From Ailurus styani (Eukaryota > Chordata > Mammalia > Carnivora > Ailuridae): 64,000 bases of DNA. The stretch lies in NCBI GenBank assembly GCA_002007465.1, contig LNAC01000848.1, forward strand, positions 268,144 through 332,143, written 5' to 3'. The notes beneath the pieces were generated by a model, which was not told where the DNA came from, did no database searches, and saw nothing but the letters and a program-made list of their open reading frames with translations. The translations under genes were made by a program, and so were the position numbers. This document shows, one piece after another, positions 46,515 to 62,552 of this stretch (within the stretch, counting starts at the first letter, position 1; each line of letters starts with the position of its first letter).

Positions 46515-47238
46515 GATACAAGTGGGTGAGCGAGAGGCAAATATAGGGAAGGGTTTGAGGCAAGGTCTGGCAGGATTTTTGCCTGGCTATCTCACTGGGA
46601 CAGTCACGTGACTGCAGCCAAGCTATTACGTAAGTAGAGGAGTATGGGAAGCAACGACAACGTCCAGTAAAGTAGTGGGTGATGGATGTGCCCCCCCCCC
46701 ACACTGGGGCAGGATCCTGTACCTTCGGAGTGGCTTGGGGGAGTGGGCCCCTGAGACGGCACCCCCAGCAGAGCGCCCTCAGCTGTCTTCCTGGGGATTT
46801 TCATCCCCTTTGTCTCCATTCCCCCCACCCCCATCTTTGGAAACCAGATGATATTTTACTATGATACTTTGAAATTGTGCATCTTTTTTTTTTTTTGGAA
46901 GCCAGCTCATATTTCACTGGTATTCAGAAATTGTGCAGTTTTCTTGGGAGACCAGCTGATGTTTCATTGGGATATTTTAAAATTGTACAGTTGTCTTAAC
47001 ACTCTGCTTCTACCTCCCCCGATTTAGTCTCTTGAAATGACAGGAAAAACTGGCCAGTCCTGTATTTCGGTGCCGAGGGATGGCTGTGTGTCTGTGGGCT
47101 CACCGGTCAGACATACGCAAATGTGCTGGCGCATTTTCTTTGAGCCTGGGATAGCCCAGGTCCATCCCTAGGCCCAGGTCTGGGCAGGCTGGCCCTTGGC
47201 ACATCTGGAAAGCTGGCTTGGCTGCCACAGCGGACCTC
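46515..47238. other. ZNF544 first intron, nothing recognised
   Basis: Includes two partly similar blocks at about 46845-46880 and 46895-46985 ('accagatgatattttacta' type), possibly an old local duplication. No exon is seen. Confidence 0.4.
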
Positions 47239-47255
47239 AGAGCCTTGGACTTTTT

Positions 47256-47456
47256 TTTTTTTTTAAAGATTTTATTTATTTATTTCACAGAGGGAGAGAG
47301 ATCACAAGGAGGCAGAGAGGCAGGCAGAGAGAGAGAGGGGGAAGCAGGCTCCCCGCTGAGCAGGGAGCCCGATGCGGGGCTCGATCCCAGGACCCTGAGA
47401 TCATGACCTGAGCCGAAAGCAGAGGCTTTAACCCACGGAGCCACCCAGGCGCCCAA
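47256..47456 (-). mobile_element. Can-SINE, antisense
   Basis: Full-length with perfect AGAGCCTTGGACTTTTT at 47239-47255 and 47457-47473. It lies about 180 bp before the proposed 5' limit of the ZNF544 ATG exon. Confidence 0.96.
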
Positions 47457-47695
47457 AGAGCCTTGGACTTTTTAAGGCACTTGGTCCGAGCCCTCGTGTC
47501 CCAGCTCCTCAAACTCTAAGGGAATGTTCCTCAAATGGCACTGGCAGCGCTCCCCTTTGTCTTGGGTTCGGAGTGGGCTCGGGCACGTGGGCCTACTGAG
47601 GTAAGGCTGAATTCTTCATGTTCCCTGCTTCACCAGCCCTGCCTCCTGAGGATCTCTGCCCTCTTCACGACAGCTTCTTCAGGTATGAGGAGGAG

Positions 47696-52217
<4,522 letters not shown>

Positions 52218-53745
52218 TCAAGATGGAGACACTCACTGCCAAACCTTTATTACACATCAAGTGACAAAGGTATGACTCTCAGTGTGGTCTAGTGACCATG
52301 TGCATCAGATTTGCTTGGAGTGTTCATTGAAACTGCATATTTCCAAGCTTACCTTGATCTACTAAATCAGAATCTCTGGCAGTAAAACCCAGGAGCCTGC
52401 AGTTCCGAAAAGCAGCACAAGTAATTTGTATGTACATTAAAATGTGTTTGCCTCTGCATTTAGATGAGAAGCTATGAACATACCACTGATTTAAAACTTT
52501 GTCAGAGCTCTTAGCAGGAGTTAGGAAATTCAGTATATAGCTATACCCAGCAAATAATCTTTTTAGTGTAAGCAACCACCCAAACTTAATCAGACACTGC
52601 CCCTGTGACACATCCCTAGAAAGAGTGGACTGGAAGATACTCTCTTTTTTTATTTTATTTGGACTGGAAGATACTCTTGATGCAAAGCCCCAAACTCAAT
52701 CTAAGAAGAAATCTTTGCATGATAAAGTGATGCAAAGTGATGAAATACGAAGCTGGCCTGTGTAAACCAGCAGTTAACACAACAAATTGGAGGAGGACTG
52801 AGGTTGGAAAGTCTTCGGAAATGGTTTTTATTGGAATTAAAAGTAGACTCTGTCTATATCAAGGACTCCATTGTGCTCTAATTTAACTTTGTTGCTCAGT
52901 TAGGTTGACCGTAGTCAGAGCTGGGTGAATAGCAATATGGAAAATATTTATCAGGTGAAGTGAAAACAGGACCCAAAGTAGTATATACACAAAATACTAC
53001 AACCACATAAAAAACATGTACACAGATGGTTGGTTAAGAAGGTCAGCTCAGCATCACGTTCAAAACAAAGGCTGAAGTATAAATCAACAATGGTGAAGAA
53101 AGTGGGCGAGGCCGTGACTGTAGATTTGAACAGGTAGAAGCAGGTGTGAGATGCAGAGTGGAAAAGCTGAACCCAGGTTCACGTGAAGAGAAGGCTGCAG
53201 TAGTAGAGGCCACAGCCCCCAGCAGAGCTGTACACCAAGAGCTGGGGAAGAAAAATGGGGTTAATTAAAGATCTGTCTATGAAACTCACATTTTCTCTCC
53301 CTTCTCTCCTGTTTTTCTTGTCTTACAGTGAGTATCTGGCTGTGGGTAAGCAGAAAATAAAGTAGGAAGGAAGTTATGTGCTAAAAACAGTCTGGGGGAC
53401 CAGGGAATTCAGTGGCTTATGTTCCAAAACAAGGGCTGCCTTATTTGGGCATCATGAGGACCTTTGCCCGAACAGCTGGTTCTCGCACTTTTCGCCCTCT
53501 GGCAAAGCATGCATTAAACTGGTCTTACCAACCTACCGGAGTTTCCCATCTTCTTTGATAGCCTCTTCAATATGGACGGGAGCCAAGGCGCGAGAGATGA
53601 AGAAAGCCTTCAACATGAAAGAAAAAAATATATGTGACTTAAAACGGAAGCCCCAAAGAGAACAGATATTTGGGGAACCAAATATTTAAAAGTTTTATTC
53701 TAAGAGCGAGTCAAGAAATAATTGCAAGTGAAAAAATAAGTCCAA
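52218..53745. other. ZNF544 3' UTR and flank
   Basis: No young SINE. Candidate polyadenylation signals are ATTAAA at about 52436 and AATAAA at 53356-53361. About 52930-53050 may be an L1 3' fragment. The 3' end cannot be fixed from sequence alone. Confidence 0.45.
52644..52659 (-). mobile_element. 16-bp tail-only retroposon insertion
   Basis: CTTTTTTTATTTTATT lies between two perfect copies of TGGACTGGAAGATACTCT (52626-52643 and 52660-52677). On the minus strand the insert is an AATAAAATAAAAAAAG tail with no body. Confidence 0.7.
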
Positions 53746-53752
53746 AGTGCTT

Positions 53753-53943
53753 TTTTTGTTTCAGATTGATTTAGAGAGAGAGCAAGAGGGGAGAGGGCCA
53801 GAGATAGAGGGAGAGACAATCCGAAGCAGACTCGATGCTGAGAACAGAGCCCAGTGCTGTGCTTGATCTTGTGACCCTGAGATCACGACTTGAGCCGAAA
53901 CCACGAGTCAGACGCTTAACTGACTGAGCTACTCAGGCACCCC
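53753..53943 (-). mobile_element. Old Can-SINE, antisense
   Basis: Diverged copy with a GA-rich body, 'gatcttgtgaccctgagatc' and the end 'gctactcaggcacccc'. Confidence 0.85.
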
Positions 53944-54885
53944 AAGATCCATGTATTTGACCCTGATGCTAATACTTCTTCTTAGAAGAGGCAGAGGACT
54001 CATGAAATTGGAAAAAAAGAGGGGGAATATATAATCAGATTATTGCGATTGGCCCTTCACTGAACAGTATTTGCATAGTATTTGCATATAAACAGTAAGT
54101 ACTGAGTTTTTGTTTCTGTTCTTTGCTTTTGTTAAGGAAGAAAGCCAGAGCTGTGACGTGAGGATTTCGTAATGGCAAGAGTGTGAGGTTCCCAGCACTG
54201 TCACTGACAGTAATGGTATAGTCTCTACCTGTTGTAAAGTAGAAGGAGAAAGAGACATAGTGGGGAGAGGAATATCCCTGTATCGTCATCTTAGGAAGCG
54301 GCCTCTTTAATATAATATGATACATAGATTATTTAGGAGACCAAAATCAGAGCATAAAATGGTAATATGACCGAAATTGGAAGCAAATAGAGGAGCAACA
54401 GTGTGAGCCAAATCTACATTCCTTATCAGAGCAGGTAGTCATTAAAGTCTACAGGCCATAAAAGATCAGAATTACAGAGATGGCCTCAGGAAGAACTGGA
54501 ATAAAAACGGTTAAAAGTCGCTGATGGGATGTATGACATGGATAGGGTGGGGCAGGAGATCACTGGTCTTCATTTTATACCTTTGATAGTAACTCAGTTC
54601 CCTGGTGGTACGCTACTTATTTGGGTAACGAATTCTTTCCAATGTGTACCTGTAGGTGAGCAAAACAACAGTACATGAGGACATCTGCAGTTGATTTGTG
54701 GGATTATATACAATTTTATTTCTTTTGATTCAGTGTTGCTATAATAGTAGATTGCCAATTTAAAACGCAAGAGCGAAAAAAAAAATACATCAGACTTTTC
54801 TATTTGGCCAGTTAGACTTTATCCAGAAGGGCAGGAAGGCTCCTTGACTTTTTAGAAGTCCCTGGTATTAAAGGTAGGTGGCTCA
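53944..54885. other. Intergenic, nothing recognised
   Basis: AT-rich unassigned sequence. Confidence 0.45.
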
Positions 54886-54889
54886 GTCT

Positions 54890-55087
54890 TTTTTTTTTTT
54901 TTAAGATTTTATTTATTTATTTGATACACAGAGAGAGATCACAAGTAGGCAGAGAGGCAGGCAGAGAGAGGAGGAAGCAGGCTCCCTGCTGAGCAGAGAG
55001 CCCAGTGCGGGCCTCGATCCCAGGACCCTGGGATCATGACCTGAGCCGAAGGCAAAGGCTTTAACCCGCTGAGCCACCCAGGTGCCC
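54890..55087 (-). mobile_element. Can-SINE, antisense
   Basis: Full-length copy: poly-T, AAGATTTTATTTATTTATTT, GA body and head complement 'gagccacccaggtgccc'. Confidence 0.95.
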
Positions 55088-55664
55088 GGTGTCTTTTAGG
55101 ACTTTTAGGACTTGATTTTCCAGAAGCCTTAACTACCCAGAAGTCAGAAGGCCCCTAAGAGTGGGGACCTGGAGAGGGGCTGGTAACCTGGGACGGGATG
55201 GGGCAAGACAGTTATGTGAATTTGCATAACCAAGTACTGAATATACTTCCCCCAAAGTCACTCTGGCAGTTAGCTGGTATCTATCATAAAGCCTTTAAGT
55301 AATAAAGCTCTCGTGATTCATGAAACCCTGGGGTTGAGAAGGAACAGGTCTTGGCTGGGACAGCTCATACAGAACAGGGGAGGACTTCGTTTCCTGGCTG
55401 GATGGGTGCTCCTGCTGCCTGCACCCATGTTACTGCAGAGCTCTCAAGAGATGCCAGAGCCGGGGAGGAAGAACCTGCCCAACAGACCCTGCAAAGTGCA
55501 TATGTTTTCTCTTTGTTGGTTTCATTTACATTTGTGGCTTTTTTAAAAAACTCTAAATGATACCACATCTGTTACATGTGACCCAGAGGCTCCTTTTAAC
55601 AAGAAACAGAAATCCATCCTCCCTCCCCCTTTTCAGAATACAGATATTAAAATAATCTTACACA

Positions 55665-55688
55665 CGGGCACCTGGGTGGCTCAGTGGG
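55665..55688 (+). mobile_element. 24-bp head-only Can-SINE insertion
   Basis: Only the first 24 bases of a Can-SINE head (containing GGGCACCTGGGTGGCTCAG) are present. They lie between two perfect 18-bp copies of TTAAAATAATCTTACACA (55647-55664 and 55689-55706). Body, A-tail and polyadenylation text are absent. Confidence 0.85.
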
Positions 55689-55734
55689 TTAAAATAATCT
55701 TACACATAATTTTGAACAACTAGCAGTGGAACTG

Positions 55735-56340
55735 TTGGGAGCCCACAAGGCCACCCCCACATCCAGAGATTTCTAGACGAATTCATGAGACTTGGCATAC
55801 CCTTGTACTCACAGCTTAGATTTATTAGAGTGAGGTAGCAAGGATACACAGTTGGACCGTTCAGGGGAAAGACAAGTGGAGTCTGGGGGAATCTATACGC
55901 AGCCTTCCAATGCTGTCCCTCCCCTGAGGGTCATACAAAGCTCACTGAGGATCAGGCAAGTAGGCACTTCTGTCTAGCATGTACCAGATTCCAAACTCCC
56001 GGAGGAAAGCAGGTGCTCCGTGCAAATCACATTGTTTGCATAGTCTGGGTGCAGTGAGACATCCTCATCAGTTGGTTACACACAGCACTCTGAAAGCCCA
56101 GTTGCCAGATGCCAGTCTGAGGCCAACCTTGCAAACAGGACCTTGGAACAGCTGAAACCTCAGACCTGCTGTTTTAATCCTTCTTGTGCAAACTTTCATA
56201 CCTCTTCAAACGTGAATATATTTAGCAGTATTCACAGTACCTGTTCCATTAAACTGTTTGGACTCCGGCTCTGGCCGCCCAAGTGGGTGAAGCACGTGGT
56301 TCATATAATTCCTGCTTGAGACTGGTTTTCGGAATCACAC
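55735..56340. other. Possible LTR-like remnant
   Basis: 'cacagcttagatttattag' (about 55812) looks like a minus-strand LTR polyadenylation region, but ends and family are unclear. Confidence 0.3.
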
Positions 56341-56385
56341 CTCTGCACCTCAGACCTACAGTTCCTTGCCATGATTCCCTTTTGT

Positions 56386-56568
56386 TTCGTTTTTTTTTTT
56401 TTTAAACATTTTCTTTATTTATTCATGAGAGAGAGAGAGAGAGGCAGAGGGAAAAGTAGGCTCCCCACTGAGCAGGGAGCCCGATGCAGGACTCGATCCC
56501 AAGACCCTGGGATCATGACCTGAGCCGAAGGCAAATGCTTAACCATCGGAGCCACCCAGGTGCCCCAA
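56386..56568 (-). mobile_element. Can-SINE, antisense
   Basis: CCATGATTCCCTTTTGT (56369-56385) is repeated with one mismatch at 56569-56585. Confidence 0.94.
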
Positions 56569-56792
56569 CCATGGTTCCCTTTTGTAGACGTGAATGCCAT
56601 TTGGACTGCTCTGGGCTTAGCTTAAATGCCAGAGGACCCTGATAAGAACAAAACATTATGGTTTTTTTCCTCTTACAAATACCCTGAACAGAAAATGTGA
56701 ATTTGTGTAAACATTCTTTTTTTTTTTTTAAACATAAGCTCTATATCCAACATGGGGTTTGAACTTGTAACTCAAGATCAAGAGTCAAATCC

Positions 56793-56969
56793 GGGCGCCT
56801 GGGTGGCTCAGTGGGTTAAAGCCTCTGCTTTCGGCTCAGGTCATGATCTCAGGGTCCTGGGATCGAGGCCTGCATCGGGNNNNCTCTCTCTCTCTGCCTG
56901 CCTCTCTGCCTCCTTGTGATCTCTCCCCCTCCGTGAAATAAATAAATAAAATCTTAAAAAAAAAAAAAA
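56793..56969 (+). mobile_element. Young Can-SINE nested in an old one
   Basis: Sense copy flanked by AGAGTCAAATCC (56781-56792 and 56970-56981), which is sequence of the host SINE. It contains four N at 56880-56883. Confidence 0.95.
56880..56883. other. Assembly gap, 4 N
   Basis: Four N inside the young SINE at the start of its CT-rich body; probably some SINE sequence is missing. Confidence 0.95.
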
Positions 56970-57399
56970 AGAGTCAAATCCTCTACCAAGTGAGTCAGCG
57001 AGGTGCTCCAGTGTGTTAAACATTCTCAGTAATGTTCAGGTCGAGTTACTATCTGGAACTTATATTTACTATGCTGGCATGTTGCATCGTGGTAGTTAAT
57101 GAAGAGAGTATGAGCAGAATGGTAGTGACCTAAGATGACTCTGAGATCCACTAACTAATTGTACTTTTGTCTTTCTGGGGGCTGCGGGAGCTTCTGGTTT
57201 TCTTTCAACATCATCAGCTGTTAGCATCATAGCTCTTGAGGATATGATACTAAGGCTGTATGAATTTTTCCAACTGGCTATCAAACAATGTGCTCCGTGT
57301 ATATAACATTACCCAAGAATTATTTATACTGTTAATATTCACTCGTGTAAGAAATGTGATGCAGGAGTTTCTGGATATTTAGGTCCTTTTTCTGCCTTT

Positions 57400-57561
57400 T
57401 TTTAAAAAAAGATTTTATTTATTATTTGACAGAGAGACACAGTGAGAGAGAGAACACCAGCAGCAGGAGTGGGAGAGGGAGAAGCAGGCTTCCCGCTGAG
57501 CAGGGAGCCCCATGACCCCAGCCAAAGGCAGACGCTTAATGACTGAGCCACCCAGGTGCCC
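57400..57561 (-). mobile_element. Can-SINE, antisense, older
   Basis: AAAGATTTTATTTATTATTT, GA body, shortened middle, and head complement 'gagccacccaggtgccc'. Confidence 0.92.
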
Positions 57562-57565
57562 TGCC

Positions 57566-57757
57566 TTTTTTTTTTTTTTTAAAGATTTCATTTATTTATT
57601 TGTCAGAGAGGGCACAAGCAGGGCGAAGAGCAGGCAGAGGGAGAACCAGGCTTCCCGATGAGCAGGGAGCCCGATGCGGGGCTCCATCCCAGGACCCTGA
57701 GATCATGACCCGAGCCGAAGGCAGGTGATTAACCGACTGAGCCACCCAGGTGTCCCC
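57566..57757 (-). mobile_element. Can-SINE, antisense
   Basis: Directly follows the previous SINE. Poly-T, GA body and head complement 'gccacccaggtgtcccc'. CTGCCTTTTT occurs on both sides of the first of the two. Confidence 0.93.
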
Positions 57758-59515
57758 TTTCAGGCTGTCTATTCTGTTTTCCTAATCTGTCCTCTTGGCC
57801 CCACGATCCTGCTCGCCCTCCACATAAGTATCAGAGCTGTGTCTTCCTCACCATCCCAGCTCACTGTGTTCCTTTTTGGTCTTCTTCAAGTTCTCAATGT
57901 GGAAAACTCAGGAAACTTAAACTGCCTTGGAGATCATCACCTGAGCACTTGGGTTTGTCACCTGCTCCCCCACAACTGCGGTGAGTGGTTGCAGATCTCA
58001 CAGAGAGCAACTCCGCCATGCTATACAATGGTTGTTACTGCAGGGGGTGGAGAGAGAGTCAAGACAAGGAGGCTTGGGGAACCAGCAACACCCACTATGG
58101 TTATGATCAGCTGGACAACACCCCTTTCCCCAACTGCCAGCCCCAGGGGACAGAGTGTAAATATTAAATCAGCTGTAAACAGACTTGAGCCACTGAAAAT
58201 CAGGGCTTGTCTGTTACTTCAACAGAACCTAGTCTGTCCTAACTGATACCATCTGACATAAAAAAAAAAACGTAGTTAAAAAAAATAATTCTAACCCACC
58301 CACCCCACCTCTCACACACACAAAACTGTCAGTTTATGAGGGTAGAGCTTTTGTTTTCTTCACCAAACAGTTCCTGGTCATAACCCTTCTTTTTTCAGTG
58401 AAGAAATGTTGGAGAATAGTTTTATTTTTTTTTTACTTGAGTACTGGAGGGATGATGGAGGCAATAGAGAAGGGCAGATGTGGGGAGGAACCGGACAAGA
58501 TGAAAGACTCATTAGTCATATTCAGTGAGTTTTCCCGAACGAATGGACTGTGTGAGCTGGGGAGCACTTATGCCCACCTCGCTGTTCCTCAGTCCCCTCC
58601 CCTCAGATGAAGGGTGCTCTCCAGGTCCCATCTCCTACTGCACAGCAGGGACCAACCTCCTGACTACCCGAGAAGAGACTGACACATGAGATGTCAATCT
58701 TACTCTTTCAGGGGATGGGGACCAAGCAGTCATCCTCTGAAGGGGAGTCTAGCTGTCTTCCTGGTGTTTGGCCACAGCTGTGCTAAGCTCCCTAGGAAGA
58801 TGCTCAAAGAAACCCAGCATCTTTCTCCCATGAAGTGTGAGGACAAGGGAGCTGTTCCTAGCGGCCAGGCAGAGGGCCCAGAGGGCTCCAGAGGGCTCCA
58901 GAGAGTCCGGAGCACAGAGGGCACCCAATAAACATTGGATGAACTGACATAGAATGATCATATGGTAGGGTAAGCAAATGGTCTGAAATTAGCTGGTAAA
59001 AGTAAAGCTGAGACAATCCAAAGTGCTTAGAAGAAAGGATTCAAACATGGCCTAGGAGTAGATCCATAGATCTAGCCTAGGGAAATGCAAAGTTAAAAGG
59101 CTAGTCACTGCTCCATGCCCAATGGCTTTGCAAGGATTCTTTTAAAATCGTAAAGCCCATATATCAGTGAGGGAGATGCCGTGATGGAGAAGAATTCAGG
59201 GGTATAGTTTCTGGAAAAACACGGGTATGAAGAGCTCTACAGGGCTTCAGACCACTTGATTCAATAACTTGTTCTGCAGGGGAATATTTTGTGTTAGTAA
59301 AAATTAAAATCTACAAAGATTTTAAATGACCATGAACTTTTAGAAATAGTCCAACTGAAAAAAAATGGCAGAAATACCAGGAAAATGGGTAAATCTACAG
59401 TCATTTGGGAAACTTTAATATTTTTCTCTCAGGAAAAAAATGGCTATTTAAGAAGATAAGTGATTCACTGTGAAATGATGATTAAGAAGTTTGACATAAT
59501 GGTCACAATAGTTAT
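57758..59515. other. Intergenic, little recognised
   Basis: About 57890-58255 ends 'ctgtcctaactgatacc', like the end of an old LTR-type repeat. The 173-codon frame at 57725-58246 is read through SINE and this repeat. The rest is unassigned. Confidence 0.4.
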
Positions 59516-59518
59516 AGT

Positions 59519-59548
<30 letters not shown>
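59519..59548. repeat. (CA)n microsatellite
   Basis: About 14 CA units. Confidence 0.95.
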
Positions 59549-59550
<2 letters not shown>

Positions 59551-59751
59551 ACTCAACAGGTTTTCAAACAGTTTAATACATTATTCCTGCCATGAACTTG
59601 GTGGGCGTTCTGTGTTCTGACAAGGAGTTTCTTCACATCAGGAAACTAGTTTCCTTGATCAGTGGATGCCTTGAGCATTAGCTTCTCTCTCTGTCCCTCT
59701 TTCTCCATCTGAAGTCCCCATTATTCATCCATGAGCTCTTCTGGATCTGTA

Positions 59752-59930
59752 TCTTTTTCTTAAGATTTTGTTTATATGAGAGAGAGCACAAGTGGGGGTG
59801 GGGAAGGGACAGAGGGAGTAGCAGACTCCCCACAGAGCAGGGAGCCCAACACAGGGCTCTATCCCAGGACCCTGAGATCACAACCAGAGCCAAAGGCAGA
59901 CCCTTAACGACTGAGCCGCCCAGGTGCCCC
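59752..59930 (-). mobile_element. Can-SINE, antisense, older
   Basis: TTAAGATTTTGTTTATATGA, GA body, and head complement 'gagccgcccaggtgcccc'. Confidence 0.92.
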
Positions 59931-59963
59931 TGGGCTATTTTTCCATCAAGATTCCCATTTCTT

Positions 59964-60158
59964 GGGCGCCTGGGTGGCTCAGTGGGTTAAAGCCTCTGCC
60001 TTCGACTCAGGTCATGATCTCAGGGTCCTGGGATCGAGCCCCAGATCGGGCTCTCTCCTCGGCAGGGAGCCTGCTTCCTCCTCTCTCGCTCTCTGCCTGC
60101 CTCTGCTTACTTGTGATCTCTCTCTCTCTCTGTCAAATAAATAAATAAAATCTTAAAA
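59964..60158 (+). mobile_element. Can-SINE, sense
   Basis: Full-length with AGATTCCCATTTCTT at 59949-59963 and 60159-60173. Confidence 0.96.
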
Positions 60159-60339
60159 AGATTCCCATTTCTTTATATTTTGGTCGTGTCATGACCAATT
60201 TCTTCTGTGGTTCTCTGCAGATACCCTCCTCCATCCCAGTTTGTCTACTGACGTTCTTAACTTGAAAGTCATTTTTTTTACCCCCAGAAAGTTCCTAGGC
60301 TCCAACTGGACCCCACTTTAAAGGGATGTAGTGAAACAA

Positions 60340-60690
60340 ATAACTCAATAAAGTGTTAAAAATAATAAGGAAGGGCCTTAAATGCTTGTATGGAAAAATT
60401 TCCAGAATACTGTTAAACAAATAAAGGCAAGGAAAAATTCAATATGCGGTAGCCATCACTTGTATAAAAGAGTGAAAAAATATTTATACATATTTACTTG
60501 TTAATGCATAATATATCTACAAAAGGACCTCCAAGAAGTTAGAAATAGTAGTTACTAATGAGGAGGGAAGTTGGTGGTGGGAGACAAGGGACAGAGGAAG
60601 ATCTCACCAGACACCCAATGGTACCTTCTGAATTTCAAGCCATGAGAATGTCTTACTTGTTAAAAAACATATTTTTTATATTTTTAAAAA
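60340..60690 (+). mobile_element. L1 3'-end fragment, sense
   Basis: 'ggaaaaatttccagaatac', 'caaaaggacctccaagaag', 'ggtaccttctgaatttca' and 'gccatgagaatgtcttac' follow the order of an old L1 3' region. Confidence 0.65.
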
Positions 60691-61335
60691 TGACGAGGGC
60701 CTGAATTAATGCCCTTGTGGCGGAGATAGAAAGGGGAAGGAGCAGGAGAGATTTTATTGCCTGGTCAGTCAGGGTCAGCCCAGAATCATGGGAAGGGGAA
60801 ATAAATTCCACCTCTGCGTGGGAAGAGAGGCCAAGAATTTGGGGGCCATCTTTAATCCACTGTGGAGCCTCAGTGACTCAAGCAGGAGTAACAGAGAGAA
60901 AGCAATCTCTCTCCAGGAATCTTCCTCTTAGATCAGATTATGATACAGACAACTGAAGTACGCTGAGGTGACGTGAAGGAGTAAGGCCGGCGTGCAGGCA
61001 GCGTCGGTGTGCCTTTGGACAGGTTAGATTGAGGCGCCCCAGAGACAGCAAGGTGAAGCTGCGCAGTTTGAAAATGTTAGCTCAGTAAGGACAAAACATG
61101 GTACGCACCTATATTTGTTTAAGGTTCACAAGAGAACTGTGAAAGTGTGTTCTTTGAGCATCTAGAGTCTCACATTTTCTGTGATCTCTGCCTGGGACAC
61201 TTTCCACCTAAACACCCCCATGGTTCTGCCCTGATCTCCTTCAGGCCTCCTCGCACTTGTGGATTTTCCCTCCTCAGGGAATGGATTTTCAAGCACATGG
61301 GGGAATGGTGTGAGAATGTTCTAAAGGAGTTTTAT
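60691..61335. other. Intergenic, nothing recognised
   Basis: No named element or exon seen. Confidence 0.45.
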
Positions 61336-61337
61336 TT

Positions 61338-61528
61338 ATTTTTTTTCAAAGATTTTATTTATTTATGTATTTGTCGGAGAGAGAGAGGGAAAGTACAAGC
61401 AGGGGACTGGCAGGCAGAGGGAGAAGCAGGCCCCCGGCTGAGCAAGGAGCCTGAGGCAGGACTCGATCCCAGGACCCTGGGATCATGACCTGAGCCAAAG
61501 GCAGCCAACAGAACCACCCAGGCACCCC
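61338..61528 (-). mobile_element. Can-SINE, antisense
   Basis: AAAGATTTTATTTATTTATG, GA body, and the head complement shortened to 'gaaccacccaggcacccc'. Confidence 0.92.
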
Positions 61529-61626
61529 AAGACCCCTTCATAATCTTAAAATCATTGAGAACCTCAAAGAGTTTTTGTTTATGGAGGTTCTGTCTATCAA
61601 TATTTGTCATATTAAGAATTAAAACC

Positions 61627-61815
61627 GGGCGCCTGGGTGGTTCAGTGGGTTAAAGCCTCTGCCTTCGGCTCAGGTCATGATCTCAGGGTCCTGGGATCGA
61701 GCCCCGAATCGGGCTCTCTGCTCAGCGTGGAGCCTGCTTCCTCCTCTCTCTGCCTGCCTCTCTGCCTACTTGTGATCTCTCTCTCTGTCAAATAAATAAA
61801 ATCTTTAAAAAAAAG
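61627..61815 (+). mobile_element. Can-SINE, sense
   Basis: Full-length. AATTAAAACC before it (61617-61626) returns as GATTAAAACC after it. Confidence 0.95.
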
Positions 61816-61917
61816 GATTAAAACCAAAAGACAATACTGTATTTAATTTTTAAAAATAAATCCATTTAAAAAATAAAAATAAATTTAAAAAATAAATCCA
61901 TTATATGTGAACACATG

Positions 61918-62552
61918 TTATAGGCTGAATTGTGTCCGCTGGCAATTCATATATTTAAGTCCTACCCCATACCTCAGAATGTGACCTTATTTTGACATAG
62001 GGTCTCTATAGAGGTAATTTAGTCAAACTGAGGTCACTATGGTGAACCCTGCTCCAAAATAACTGGTTTCTTTATAAAAAGAGAAAAATTGGAGACAGAC
62101 ATGCATACAAGGAGAAGCCAATATGAAGATGAAAGGTAGAGATCTACAGACCAAGGGATGCCAAAGATTGCCAGGAAACCCCCAGAAGCTAAGAAAAGAG
62201 GAATAGAGCAGTCTCTCTCTCAGGCCCTCTGAACCACCAAAGCATATGAAAACCCTGATCTCGGACTTCTAGCCTCCATAATTGAGACAAGAAATTTCTG
62301 TTCTTTAAGTGACCCAGTTTGTGGTACTTTTTTTTTTTTTTTTAAGATTTTATTTATTTATTTGACAGAGACAGCGAGAGAGGAACACAAGCAGGGGAGT
62401 GGGAGAGAAGAAGCAGGCTTCCTGCTGAGGAGGGAGCCTGACCAGGGCTTGATCCCAGATCATGACCTGAGCCAAAGGCAGACACTTCATGACTGAGCCA
62501 CCCAGGCGCCCCTGTGGTACGTTGTTACGGCAACCCTAACAAATGAATACTA
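61918..62552 (+). mobile_element. MLT1-type LTR, nearly full, split by a SINE
   Basis: Begins 'tgttataggctgaattgtg', continues 'cctcagaatgtgacctta', 'tctcggacttctagcctcc' and 'aatttctgttctttaagtg'. It ends after the SINE with 'ttacggcaaccctaacaaat'. Best-preserved LTR of this class here. Confidence 0.85.
62328..62512 (-). mobile_element. Can-SINE, antisense, in MLT1
   Basis: TGTGGTAC of the LTR is duplicated at 62320-62327 and 62513-62520. Confidence 0.94.

Larger units (their letters stand above)
56718..57010 (-). mobile_element. Old short Can-SINE, antisense, split by a young SINE
   Basis: 'catggggtttgaacttgta' on the left and 'tctaccaagtgagtcagcg' with 'aggtgctcc' on the right form one old element. 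AAACATTCT lies on both sides. Confidence 0.8.

Noticed and set aside
57725..58246. A 173-codon plus-strand frame
   Set aside because: Starts inside an antisense SINE and ends in an old repeat-like segment; no domain.
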